This document shows positions 35,642 through 43,515 of a stretch of 64,000 nt of DNA, in pieces. A program made the position numbers and the translations under genes. Positions within the stretch are counted from its first letter, which is position 1; each line of letters opens with the position of its first letter. The notes beneath the pieces were generated by a model. That model was not told the origin of the DNA. It saw only the letters and a program-made list of their open reading frames with translations, and searched no databases. The stretch is from Streptomyces sp. NBC_01232 (GTDB lineage Bacteria; Actinomycetota; Actinomycetes; Streptomycetales; Streptomycetaceae). The stretch covers positions 1,364,001-1,428,000 of the forward strand of contig NZ_CP108518.1 in NCBI RefSeq assembly GCF_035989885.1. The letters run 5' to 3'.

Positions 35642-38002
35642 TCATTCCGCAGCCGGGCGACGCAGCACGGCGACCTCCGGGCCGAAACCGACGACGAGCC
35701 GCCCGCCCGGCGCGGCCGCGAGCGCGGCCACCGCGAGCGGGAACACGTACTCGTCCGCCGCTTCGCGCCCCGTCGCGAGGTCCCAGAACCGCACCGCCTG
35801 GCCCTGGCCCATGGCCAGCACCGGCCGCCCGTCGCTCCCGGTGGTGACGGCCACGGGCCCGTTCGGATCCGTGTCACCGGTCTGCACGTCGCCGATCTGC
35901 CGCATGGTGGCCAGGTCCCACAGCCGCACCGTCCTGTCCCGGCTCCGGCTGACCGCGGCCGGCCTGCCGTCCACCAGCGTCGTGGCCACCGATGTCACCC
36001 AGTCGGTGTGGCCGGCCAGGGGTTCGCCGATCTGCCGGCCGGTCCCGAGGTCCCACAGCCGTACGGTCCTGTCCCAGCTGCCGGTCACCGCGACGGGCCG
36101 CCCCGCCAGCTCCGCCGTCGCGACGGCGGTCACCCGGCTGGAGTGCCCGGTGAGCGGCTCGCCGACCGGGCGGCGTGCGGCGAGGTCCCAGACGGCCACG
36201 GTGCGGTCGGCGCCGGCCGTGACGACGACCGGCCGGCCGTCCAGGGTCGCGGTGGCCAGGGCCAGCACCCGGCCGTGATGGCTGGTGAGGGGCTCGTGAC
36301 GGTCTCCCCCGCCGACCGGGTCCAGCAGCCGCAGCACGTCGCCGGAGCCGGCGGTCACCATCAGCGGTTTCCCCTCCACCACCGAGCCGGCCAAGGCGTT
36401 CACCGCGCCCTCCAGGCCCGTCACGGGGCCCGCGACCTGCCGCCCCGTGGCCAGGTCCCAGACGTGCAGGGCGTGGTCGGCGCCGGCCGTGACGGCCACC
36501 GGGTGCCCGTCGAGAACGGCGGTGGTGATCGCCGAGACCGTTGCGGTGTGTCCGGTGCGGGGCGGGCCGTCGCCGTGGGCGTGGGTGAGGTCCCAGGTGC
36601 GGATCGTGTGGTCGGCACCCGCGGTGACCGCCACAGGCCGCCCGTCCACGACCGTGGTGGCCACGTCCGTGACCCTTCCGGTGTGGCCGGTCAGCGGCGG
36701 GCCCACCGGCCTCCCGGTGGCGCGGTCGCGGACCACCACCGTGCCGTCCCGCTCCACGGTGAGGGCGACCGGGTCCGCACTGCCGGCAGAACCGGGGCCC
36801 CGGCCGGAGATGCGGTGCCACAAGTCCGCCTCCTGCTCCGGGCCGGGCGGGAGGGCCGGCGCCACCCCGTTCGCGTCGACGCTCCGCAGGACCCGCATGC
36901 CGTTCACGCGCTGCCGGTCGTCCGCCAGGTCCCAGATGCGCAGGGTCCCGTCCGCCTCGGCGGTGAGGGCGACCGTACGTCCGCCCAGCACCGCCGTCTC
37001 CCGCGCCCGGGTCCGTACGAGGGCGCCGTTCTGGCGGGCGACGGCCAGGGGGCCGATGAACCGGGGCTCCTCGCCGTCGCCCCCGACGGCGACGGCGCGC
37101 CCGTCCACCACCGTCAAGGTGGAGACGCCGGGCAGGTCCTCTCCGCCGGCCAGGACCCCGGCGGCCGACCGGGCCGTGGCGGGCTCCCCGGTGGCCAGGT
37201 CCCAGAACCGCTCCTCCCGCCCGGGCTCCCCGGGCTCCCCGGGCTCCCCGGGCTCTCCGGGCTCTCCGGGCTCTCCGGCGGTGACGGCGAGCACGCGCCC
37301 GTCCAGGGCGACGGTCCTCGCCACCGCCAGTGTCCGGGCCAGCTGCTCGCCGGAGGCCAGGTCCCGCACGCCCACCGTCCGGTCCACGGCGGCGTCGTCG
37401 ACGGAGAGGACGACGCGGCGGCCGTGGAGCGTCGCGAGGCCGGCCGCCGACGGGAAGGCTCCGATCCGGCGGCCGGTCAGCAGGTCCCCCACATAGAGCG
37501 TCCCGTCGGCGCCGAGGGCGAGCAGGACACGGCGCCCCTCCAGGGTGGTGCTCTCCACCAGCCTGACGAACTCCCCGGCCGCGCCGCCGGTGGCGAGGTC
37601 CCACACCAGGACCGAGTCGTCGCCGTGCAGCGAGAAGGCCACGGGCTTCCCGTCGGCCTCCGCCGTGGCCACCGAGAGCACCTCGGCCGTCAGCGAGGAG
37701 AGCGGGTCGGTGCGGCCGGTGACCGGATCGTGGAGTTGCCCGCCGGTCGCCAGGTCCCACATGCGCACGGTGTTGTCGCGGCTGCCCGAGACCACGACCG
37801 GGATGCCGTCGACGACGGCCGTGGCCACCGCCCGCACCGGCCCGCCGTGACCGACGAGGGAGCGCAGCCGCCGCTGGTCCGGCACGGGCCCGTCGGACCA
37901 CTGAACTGTCCACCGCGGGCCGGTCATCAGGGCATTCACGTCGTCGGGCGCACCCGTGGAAGTCTCAGACATGCCGCCGAGGCTAGCCACCGGGTCTGAC
38001 AT
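35642..38002 (-). CDS. WD40-repeat beta-propeller protein
   Basis: 786 residues with at least twelve WD-like repeats of the form GHTxxVxAVATAxVDGRPVAVTAGADHTIRxWDLATGR, enough for two propellers. Repeats carry an inserted xVDGxPV segment common in actinobacterial WD40 proteins. No kinase, caspase, TIR or NACHT domain precedes them, so it is a pure scaffold. A GEP collagen-like tandem insert lies between repeats in the first half. Starts at 38002 and 37972 are both possible and neither has a strong ribosome site. It is divergent from the small lanthipeptide-like gene. Partners unknown. Confidence 0.82.
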   Translation of the reverse strand: MSDPVASLGGMSETSTGAPDDVNALMTGPRWTVQWSDGPVPDQRRLRSLVGHGGPVRAVATAVVDGIPVVVSGSRDNTVRMWDLATGGQLHDPVTGRTDPLSSLTAEVLSVATAEADGKPVAFSLHGDDSVLVWDLATGGAAGEFVRLVESTTLEGRRVLLALGADGTLYVGDLLTGRRIGAFPSAAGLATLHGRRVVLSVDDAAVDRTVGVRDLASGEQLARTLAVARTVALDGRVLAVTAGEPGEPGEPGEPGEPGEPGREERFWDLATGEPATARSAAGVLAGGEDLPGVSTLTVVDGRAVAVGGDGEEPRFIGPLAVARQNGALVRTRARETAVLGGRTVALTAEADGTLRIWDLADDRQRVNGMRVLRSVDANGVAPALPPGPEQEADLWHRISGRGPGSAGSADPVALTVERDGTVVVRDRATGRPVGPPLTGHTGRVTDVATTVVDGRPVAVTAGADHTIRTWDLTHAHGDGPPRTGHTATVSAITTAVLDGHPVAVTAGADHALHVWDLATGRQVAGPVTGLEGAVNALAGSVVEGKPLMVTAGSGDVLRLLDPVGGGDRHEPLTSHHGRVLALATATLDGRPVVVTAGADRTVAVWDLAARRPVGEPLTGHSSRVTAVATAELAGRPVAVTGSWDRTVRLWDLGTGRQIGEPLAGHTDWVTSVATTLVDGRPAAVSRSRDRTVRLWDLATMRQIGDVQTGDTDPNGPVAVTTGSDGRPVLAMGQGQAVRFWDLATGREAADEYVFPLAVAALAAAPGGRLVVGFGPEVAVLRRPAAE
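37221..37278. repeat. 9-bp tandem repeat coding for (GEP)n
   Basis: About six copies of a CCGGGCTCC-type unit, the first ones identical and the last with a C-to-T change. They encode five consecutive Gly-Glu-Pro triplets within the WD40 protein. Confidence 0.8.
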
Positions 38003-38224
38003 CGCCCGTCACTACCACACCGCAGGTCCCTGCCGGAGCGTGCGGACCACCACCATTGTGCTCGCCGCCGACCGGCACTCCGGTGGGGGGCGCCGGCGGG
38101 GAATCTGCGGGGCCAACGCCCATGTGCGGGTGGGGCGGATGGCGTTGAGTCGGACATGCCGATCGGCCGGCAGGCAACCGACATCAGCGCGACCCGCGCA
38201 CCGACCCTCGAGGAGGTGATCCGG

Positions 38225-38350
38225 ATGAGCGTCCTCAGGCTCCAGAACGCGGAGGCCCGCACCACGCAGTGTGCTGCCGCCACCGTCAGTCCGACGAGCG
38301 GCAGCAGCAACGGCTGCGGGACTGCGCACGAGCCGGAGCACCCGGACTGA
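38225..38350 (+). CDS. 41-residue peptide, candidate class III lanthipeptide precursor
   Basis: Set by ATG 38225 with a very strong ribosome site (GAGGAGGTGA, seven bases before), not by the upstream in-frame ATG at 38156. The N-terminus MSVLRLQNAE matches the hydrophobic-xx-LQxxE leader motif of class III (LanKC-type) precursors such as RamS/AmfS (LLDLQxME). The C-terminal half holds Thr13, Thr14, Cys16, Ser22, Ser25, Ser27, Ser28 and Cys31, including an S-xx-S-x5-C arrangement like the labionin donor motif. It is followed at once by a 15-bp hairpin. No LanKC, protease or exporter gene is in the window, so it would have to be modified in trans. A regulatory or unrelated small peptide is possible. 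Confidence 0.6.
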   Translation: MSVLRLQNAEARTTQCAAATVSPTSGSSNGCGTAHEPEHPD

Positions 38351-38356
38351 CCCGCC

Positions 38357-38395
38357 GGGTCCGTGCGGGGGCTCGGCGCGCCCCCGCACGGACCC
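38357..38395 (+). terminator. Strong hairpin terminator of the small-peptide gene
   Basis: A 15-bp perfect stem (GGGTCCGTGCGGGGG and complement) with a nine-base loop begins six bases after the stop codon of the peptide gene. It supports that short frame being a real transcription unit. Confidence 0.8.
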
Positions 38396-38430
38396 GTCGT
38401 TCCCCCCGGACGGCCACAGAAGCCCGTGAG

Positions 38431-38455
38431 CCCGGCGTGATCGGCAGGAACCCCT
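38431..38455. repeat. Copy 2 of a dispersed 3'-end sequence
   Basis: CCCGGCGTGATCGGCAGGA then ACCCCT; the same 19-mer occurs at 578-596. Both lie immediately downstream of leftward genes. Confidence 0.6.
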
Positions 38456-41406
38456 CAGGCGACCAGGTCGCGGGCGGCGGTGGCGAAAGCCGTCCGGTTC
38501 GGGTGCCCGGTCTTCTGCAGGAGGCTGGCCACGTGCTTCTCCACGGTGCGCAGCGAGATGTGCAGCCGGCCCGCGATGTCCTTGTTGCTGATCCGTTCGG
38601 CGACCAGCCGGGCCACCTCGAACTCGCGGACGGTGATCCCGCAGCGGCGCAGGTCCGCCGGTACCCGCTCGGTGCCCGTGCGCCGTTGCCGTACCGACGC
38701 GCCCATCCCGCGCAGCAGGGCCCGGCCGGCTCCGGCGACCGTCTGGAGGCCCGCGTCGTGGAAGTACTCCTCCGCCTCGCGCAGCCACTCGACCGGTGTG
38801 CCCCAGCCGTCCTCGTACGCCGACTGCGCGACCAGGCGCAGGGACAGCCGGCGTGCCATGGGGAAGGGTTCGGCCGCCTCCAGTGCCTTGCCCGCGGCCG
38901 CCGTCGCCTCGTCGGGGCGGCCCTCGCGGCCGAGGAGGACGGCGTGCGCCAGGCCGGTGAACTGGTGGTTCCAGCGGGTGGCGCTGACGCTCGCCTGCGC
39001 GACCTCGGCATGGTGGCGCCGGCCCATGCGGCCGGCGAGGACGCCGAGCAGCAGGACGATGCCGTGCTTGCCGAAGTCGCCGATCGCGGGGTTCTCCGCG
39101 TCGTAGGCGAGCGCCTGGGCGAATTCCTGTCCGGCCGCCTCGTGTTGTTCCTCCAGCAGCGAGCAGAACGCCCGCGCCAGCCCGTACGACATGGCGCGCA
39201 CGCCGGGCGCCGCGTCGAGCAGCGGGGCCAGGCGCTCCAGTGCGCCGCGCATCTCGGCGCGGCGGCCCTGGTGGGCGTACCGTACGGCGTCGGCGAGCCG
39301 CAGCATGGCCAGGTGGCGGCCCAGTCCGAGGCGGGACGCGTCGGCGGCGGACTCGCGGATCCGGTCGCGGGCCTCGTCGAAGCGGCCGTGCTGGATCCGG
39401 TCCAGTGCGAGGACGAAGCCGGTTTCGTGGGCCAGGGGCAACAGGCCCATGCCGAGAGCCTCCTGCCGGGCCTGTTCGATCGGGGCCGGCCGCCCGTCGT
39501 GGCTCGCGGCGACGGTGGCCAGGTGCACGTCGGCGGCCATGCGCGGGGCGGGGAGCCGACGGGCGAGGGCGAGGGTGCGGGCCCGCCCGAAGTGGGCCAC
39601 GGCGGCCGGTTCGTCCTGTGCGCGGGCCAGCTGGCCGAGGAGCAGCAGTGCCCTGCACGCCACGTCGGGCAGATCGACGCGCTGGGCGGCCTCCAGTGCC
39701 CGCCGGGCGTAGCGGGTGGCGGTGCGCAGCCGGTCGGGGGCGAGCCGGCTCAGTTCGACGTGCACGGCGGCGAGGTCCACGAGGGCGGCGTACTGGTCGG
39801 CGGGGTGGCCGCCGAGGAGGGAGCGGGCGAGGTCGAGGTGCCACAGGGCTTCCGCGGGGCGGCCCGTCAGGGTGGCGATGTCGCTCAGCCGGGCGTGGAG
39901 TCCGGCCCGTCGCTGGGCGGGGATGTCGTGCTCGCCGCCGTCCCCGCCGAGGGTGTCCAGGATGGCGGCGGGCCCGGGGAGGCGGTCGAACCGTGCCGAG
40001 CGGGCGACGGCGTCGAGGAGCCGCTCCAGGACCGTGGCGTGCAGTTCGGGGGCGATGCCGGGTTCGACGAGCCGGTGGGCCGTGGTGAGCAGTTCCACGG
40101 CCCGGTCGGCGGCACCCTCGCCCGTCGCCCGCCCGGCCGCCTCGCAGTACAGGCGGACGGCCTCCGGGGTGTCGCCCGCGTGCTCGTGCAGCTGGGCGGC
40201 GTGCTCGCACCATGCCCCGGGCAGCCCGGGGTGGAGCTCGGTGAGGGCGCGGGCGGCCCGCCGCAGGTATCTGGCCCGCTCGCCGGGGCCGAGGTCGTCC
40301 AGCAGGGCCTCGGCCGCCAGCCGGTAGCGGAAGGTGTACCACTGCGTGCCCGGCCCGTCCGGGGTGATCAGGTACGAGGCGACGGCGGCGCGCAGGACCG
40401 CGGACAGCTGCGTGTGGTCACGGCCGATCGCACGCTCCAGCACGGGCAGCGAGAAGCGGCGGCCGAACAGGGCCGCCATGCCCAGGAGTTCCACGCCGAG
40501 CGGGCCGAGCCGCCCGGTCTGGCGCCGGACGTTGTCCGCGACGGTGGGCGGTACGGACGGGCTGTGCGGGTCCGGGAGGGCGGGGCGGCCGGAGAGGTCG
40601 TGGACGAGCTCCTTGACGACGAAGGGGATTCCGGCGCTGCCGTCCACCGCCCGCCGGACGAGGTCGGGGCAGACCTCGGCCGCAGGGACGCGCAGCTCGG
40701 CCGCGATGAGCAGGTGGACGTCGGGGTGGCTGAGGGGGCTGAGCTCGAGCACCGTCGCGGCCTCGCGCTGACGGGCCCGCGTGGCCAGTTCGGTCGCCGC
40801 GCAGGGTCCGCATCCGGTGACGAGGAGGAGCGCGGCCGGCTGCATCCCGATGTTGTCGAGGAGGTACTCGACGACCGCCAGCGTTCCGGCGTCGGCGTCG
40901 TGCAGGTCGTCGAGGACGAGCAGGCAGCCCCGCCGCGCTCCGACGACGGCGAGCAGGCGCAGCATCGTTTCGGCGACCACGATGTGGGACGCGGCGTCGG
41001 CCTCCGTGTCCCGGGCGCCGCTCAGCAGCCGGGCCAGGACCGGTCCGTAGCTGCCGAGTTCGCCGGAATCCGGCAGCAGGCCGGCGCGGGCCAGCAGGAG
41101 CAGCGCCTCGATCAGGGGCCGGTAGGGGACGGGCGGGCCGACCGCGCCGGCGCGTCCCCGTACGGTGACCATGTTCGTCTCGGCGGCCATGGCGAGGGCC
41201 TCGGTGGCGAGCCGGGTCTTGCCGACGCCCGGCTCGCCGGTGACGAAGAGCGCTCCGCCGGCCCCGGAACGGGCGGCGGCCAGCGCCATCATGATCTGCC
41301 CCATCTCGGTGCCACGGCCGATGAGTTCGCCCCGTCTCGGGTGCGGTCCGCCGTTCGGGCCCGCGACGGTACAGTCCTCCGGCAGCGCCGGCCAGAAAAT
41401 GGACAC
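38455..41406 (-). CDS. LAL-family LuxR regulator with AAA ATPase domain
   Basis: 983 residues. N-terminal NTPase with Walker A GEPGVGKT (57-64) and a Walker B-like LLVLDDLHDAD, a long helical TPR-like middle, and a C-terminal LuxR HTH (about 920-975: VREFEVARLVAERISNKDIAGRLHISLRTVEKHVASLL). Large ATP-binding LuxR proteins are pathway activators in Streptomyces, often of secondary metabolite clusters. It lies tail-to-tail with the small lanthipeptide-like gene, separated by the hairpin, and 108 bases downstream of the NarL-type response regulator on the same strand. Whether it controls the small peptide is unknown. Confidence 0.88.
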   Translation of the reverse strand: MSIFWPALPEDCTVAGPNGGPHPRRGELIGRGTEMGQIMMALAAARSGAGGALFVTGEPGVGKTRLATEALAMAAETNMVTVRGRAGAVGPPVPYRPLIEALLLLARAGLLPDSGELGSYGPVLARLLSGARDTEADAASHIVVAETMLRLLAVVGARRGCLLVLDDLHDADAGTLAVVEYLLDNIGMQPAALLLVTGCGPCAATELATRARQREAATVLELSPLSHPDVHLLIAAELRVPAAEVCPDLVRRAVDGSAGIPFVVKELVHDLSGRPALPDPHSPSVPPTVADNVRRQTGRLGPLGVELLGMAALFGRRFSLPVLERAIGRDHTQLSAVLRAAVASYLITPDGPGTQWYTFRYRLAAEALLDDLGPGERARYLRRAARALTELHPGLPGAWCEHAAQLHEHAGDTPEAVRLYCEAAGRATGEGAADRAVELLTTAHRLVEPGIAPELHATVLERLLDAVARSARFDRLPGPAAILDTLGGDGGEHDIPAQRRAGLHARLSDIATLTGRPAEALWHLDLARSLLGGHPADQYAALVDLAAVHVELSRLAPDRLRTATRYARRALEAAQRVDLPDVACRALLLLGQLARAQDEPAAVAHFGRARTLALARRLPAPRMAADVHLATVAASHDGRPAPIEQARQEALGMGLLPLAHETGFVLALDRIQHGRFDEARDRIRESAADASRLGLGRHLAMLRLADAVRYAHQGRRAEMRGALERLAPLLDAAPGVRAMSYGLARAFCSLLEEQHEAAGQEFAQALAYDAENPAIGDFGKHGIVLLLGVLAGRMGRRHHAEVAQASVSATRWNHQFTGLAHAVLLGREGRPDEATAAAGKALEAAEPFPMARRLSLRLVAQSAYEDGWGTPVEWLREAEEYFHDAGLQTVAGAGRALLRGMGASVRQRRTGTERVPADLRRCGITVREFEVARLVAERISNKDIAGRLHISLRTVEKHVASLLQKTGHPNRTAFATAARDLVA

Positions 41407-41514
41407 CGGCTCGTCCCCCTTTCCGGCGGGCCCTCCGAGGCTCCGCCGGGACTGACGATAGGGACGGTGCGCGTGCCCCCTGTAGCCGTCCGTTTGGGGG
41501 GCTTGTGCGGGTGG

Positions 41515-42189
41515 TCAGCCCCCCTCGAGACTGTCCTCCCGGACCCGCTGGGCCAGGTCGAGCTTGGTGTAGGTGGGGCGGCCCGCCTGCTGGTACTTGG
41601 CCTTGACCCGGTCCAGGTAGTCCTTGGCGGTGTGGACCGTGATGCCGGCGCGCCGGGCGGCGGACTTCAGGGTGAGTCCGGAGGCGTAGTCGAGCAGGAT
41701 CTGGCGTTCCCGGGGCGACAGCCGGGGGCGGGCGGGGCTGTCGTCGTAGGCGCAGGCGAAGGCGAGTTCGGCGGAGAGGGCCCCCTGGCCCGAGGCGAGG
41801 TCCTTGATGGCGGTGACCAGGGTGGGCAGGTCGTGGTCCTTGGTCAGATAGCCGTCGGCGCCGGCCCGGACGGCCTCGATGATGCGGGAGCGGTCCGGCA
41901 CGGTGCTGATCATCAGGACGCGGCTCCCGGTGCGCAGCAGCCGCCGGATGTTGTCTGCGGGGGTGGAGCCGTCGCGCAGCACGAGGTCGAGGAGGACGAT
42001 GTCGGGCGGGGCGTACCCGGTCCGGCCGAAGCCGTACGGGAGCTGGGCGTCCGGCGCCTGAAGGAGTTCGCCGACGGTGGCCGCGGTCGCCACGAGCCGC
42101 AGCTCGGGCACACCGCCCAGCCAGGCCCGCAGGCCGTCGAGGAGCATCCGGTCGTCGTCGACCACCGAGACGGTGATCACCCGGGCCAT
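41515..42189 (-). CDS. NarL/FixJ response regulator
   Basis: 224 residues. ATG 42189 overlaps the end of the sensor kinase gene by 13 bases. The receiver domain has the acidic pair DDD near residue 11, the phosphoacceptor Asp in DIVLLDLVLRDG and the Lys of YLTKDHD. The C-terminal HTH (LSPRERQILLDYASGLTLKSAARRAGITVHTAKDYLDRVKAKY) is LuxR-like but ends with a variant seen in a Streptomyces subfamily. It pairs with the kinase encoded upstream; a long frame back to 43422 is an artefact. Confidence 0.88.
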   Translation of the reverse strand: MARVITVSVVDDDRMLLDGLRAWLGGVPELRLVATAATVGELLQAPDAQLPYGFGRTGYAPPDIVLLDLVLRDGSTPADNIRRLLRTGSRVLMISTVPDRSRIIEAVRAGADGYLTKDHDLPTLVTAIKDLASGQGALSAELAFACAYDDSPARPRLSPRERQILLDYASGLTLKSAARRAGITVHTAKDYLDRVKAKYQQAGRPTYTKLDLAQRVREDSLEGG

Positions 42190-43403
42190 CTCAGCTCCAC
42201 CCGTACTCCCTCGCCGGGGGCGCTGTCCACGGTCGCCCGGCCGCCCACCTCCGCCATCCGGCCGTGCACGGAGCCGCGCAGGCCGAGGCCGGGCGTCCAC
42301 CGCTCGGGGTCGAATCCGGGCCCCCGGTCGACCACGGTGACGACGGCTCCCCCGCGCGCGTCCGGGTCCCTGGTGGCGGTGAGGTAGGCGTGTCCGGTGC
42401 CCGCGTGCCGCCGTACGTTGTTCAGGGCCTCGCGGACGGCGTCGCCCAGTGCGGCGGCGACCTCGGGGGGCACCTGCGGGAGGTCGTGGTACTGGGCGGT
42501 GACCCGCAGTTGGAGGCTCTCGACGGAGCAGACCGCCTCCTCCAGGGCCGTGCCGATCTCCCGGTGGTGGACCTCTTCGGCGGTCTGCTGGATCAGCCGG
42601 CGCAGGTACGCGGCCTCGCGGGCGCAACGCCGGCGCACCTCGGGCGCGTTGGCGTCGACCGAGCCGGACGCCAGGGTGGTCAGTGTGGCGAGGACGGTGT
42701 CGTGCAGTGCCCGGTGGTGTTCCAGCCGCTCGGCGTAGCGCGCCTTGTGGGCCTCCGCGGTCACGGCGCGGGCGTTGGCCTCGTCGAGGAGGCGGCCCTG
42801 GCGGAGCAGGTACCAGCGGAAGAGCCAGGTCATCACGGCCGAGGAGACGATCGAGTTGAGATGGCCGAGAATCACGGCGGGGCTCGCGCCCACCGCCTGG
42901 TAGCCGATGAAGTGGGTGATCACGAGGAGTGCGATCACGGTGAGGGCGTGGAGCCGTTCGAGGGAGATGGCCGCGACGGCGCTCGCCGATCCGCCGAGCA
43001 GCATGGCCCAGGCGATCGCGGGCGGTTCGCGCAGTCCGCCCCAGGCGGTCAGGGCCAGGGGCAGCAGGCAGCCGGTCACCAGGACGTCCGCCCAGATGTG
43101 CCGCGGGTCGAACCAGCCGCGCCGCAGGGCGGCGCCGTAGGCCAGTGCGCTCAGTCCCAGGGCGACCGCGAATCCCGCGTACTGCAGCGGGAGCTGCGAC
43201 CCCCGCTGGGCGACGGCGAGCGCGCCGACCGTCAGGTGGCTCGCCCGGTACAGCAGGGTGGCCACGATCAGGAAGGACTGGGCGCGTTGCAGACCCGATC
43301 CCAGGCCGCTCGTCCCCCGCAGTGCCCGCATGCGCCGTACCGGTAAGGACAGCAACGCCAAGACCACACCCTCCCGTACCGCTTTGCCCGTGACATCTGC
43401 CAT
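42177..43403 (-). CDS. NarL-partner histidine kinase (HisKA_3)
   Basis: 408 residues with about six membrane segments in the first 220 residues (no large extracytoplasmic domain, so it senses within or at the membrane), a dimerisation segment with the phospho-His in ALHDTVLATL, and a HATPase with ALNNVRRHAG (N box), DRGPGF and GLGLRGS. ATG 43403 has AGGGC upstream. It is coupled to the response regulator gene. Only an intramembrane sensor is present, so the signal cannot be predicted. Confidence 0.87.
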   Translation of the reverse strand: MADVTGKAVREGVVLALLSLPVRRMRALRGTSGLGSGLQRAQSFLIVATLLYRASHLTVGALAVAQRGSQLPLQYAGFAVALGLSALAYGAALRRGWFDPRHIWADVLVTGCLLPLALTAWGGLREPPAIAWAMLLGGSASAVAAISLERLHALTVIALLVITHFIGYQAVGASPAVILGHLNSIVSSAVMTWLFRWYLLRQGRLLDEANARAVTAEAHKARYAERLEHHRALHDTVLATLTTLASGSVDANAPEVRRRCAREAAYLRRLIQQTAEEVHHREIGTALEEAVCSVESLQLRVTAQYHDLPQVPPEVAAALGDAVREALNNVRRHAGTGHAYLTATRDPDARGGAVVTVVDRGPGFDPERWTPGLGLRGSVHGRMAEVGGRATVDSAPGEGVRVELRWPG

Positions 43404-43515
43404 TTTGCCCTAGCAGGTGCACGTCAAATAGGCGCGTACCGGCCTGCTCACGGGCTTGGCCGAGGTGGCACCACAGGTCGGCCGGAAAGGCGTTTCCCGG
43501 TGTCCGCCGGCCGCC

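Noticed and set aside
38156..38350. 64-residue form of the small peptide
   Set aside because: The ATG at 38156 has no ribosome site, while ATG 38225 follows GAGGAGGTGA at the right distance and begins a leader-like sequence.
38269..42387. Rightward frame of 1372 codons
   Set aside because: Antisense shadow of the LAL regulator, response regulator and part of the kinase.
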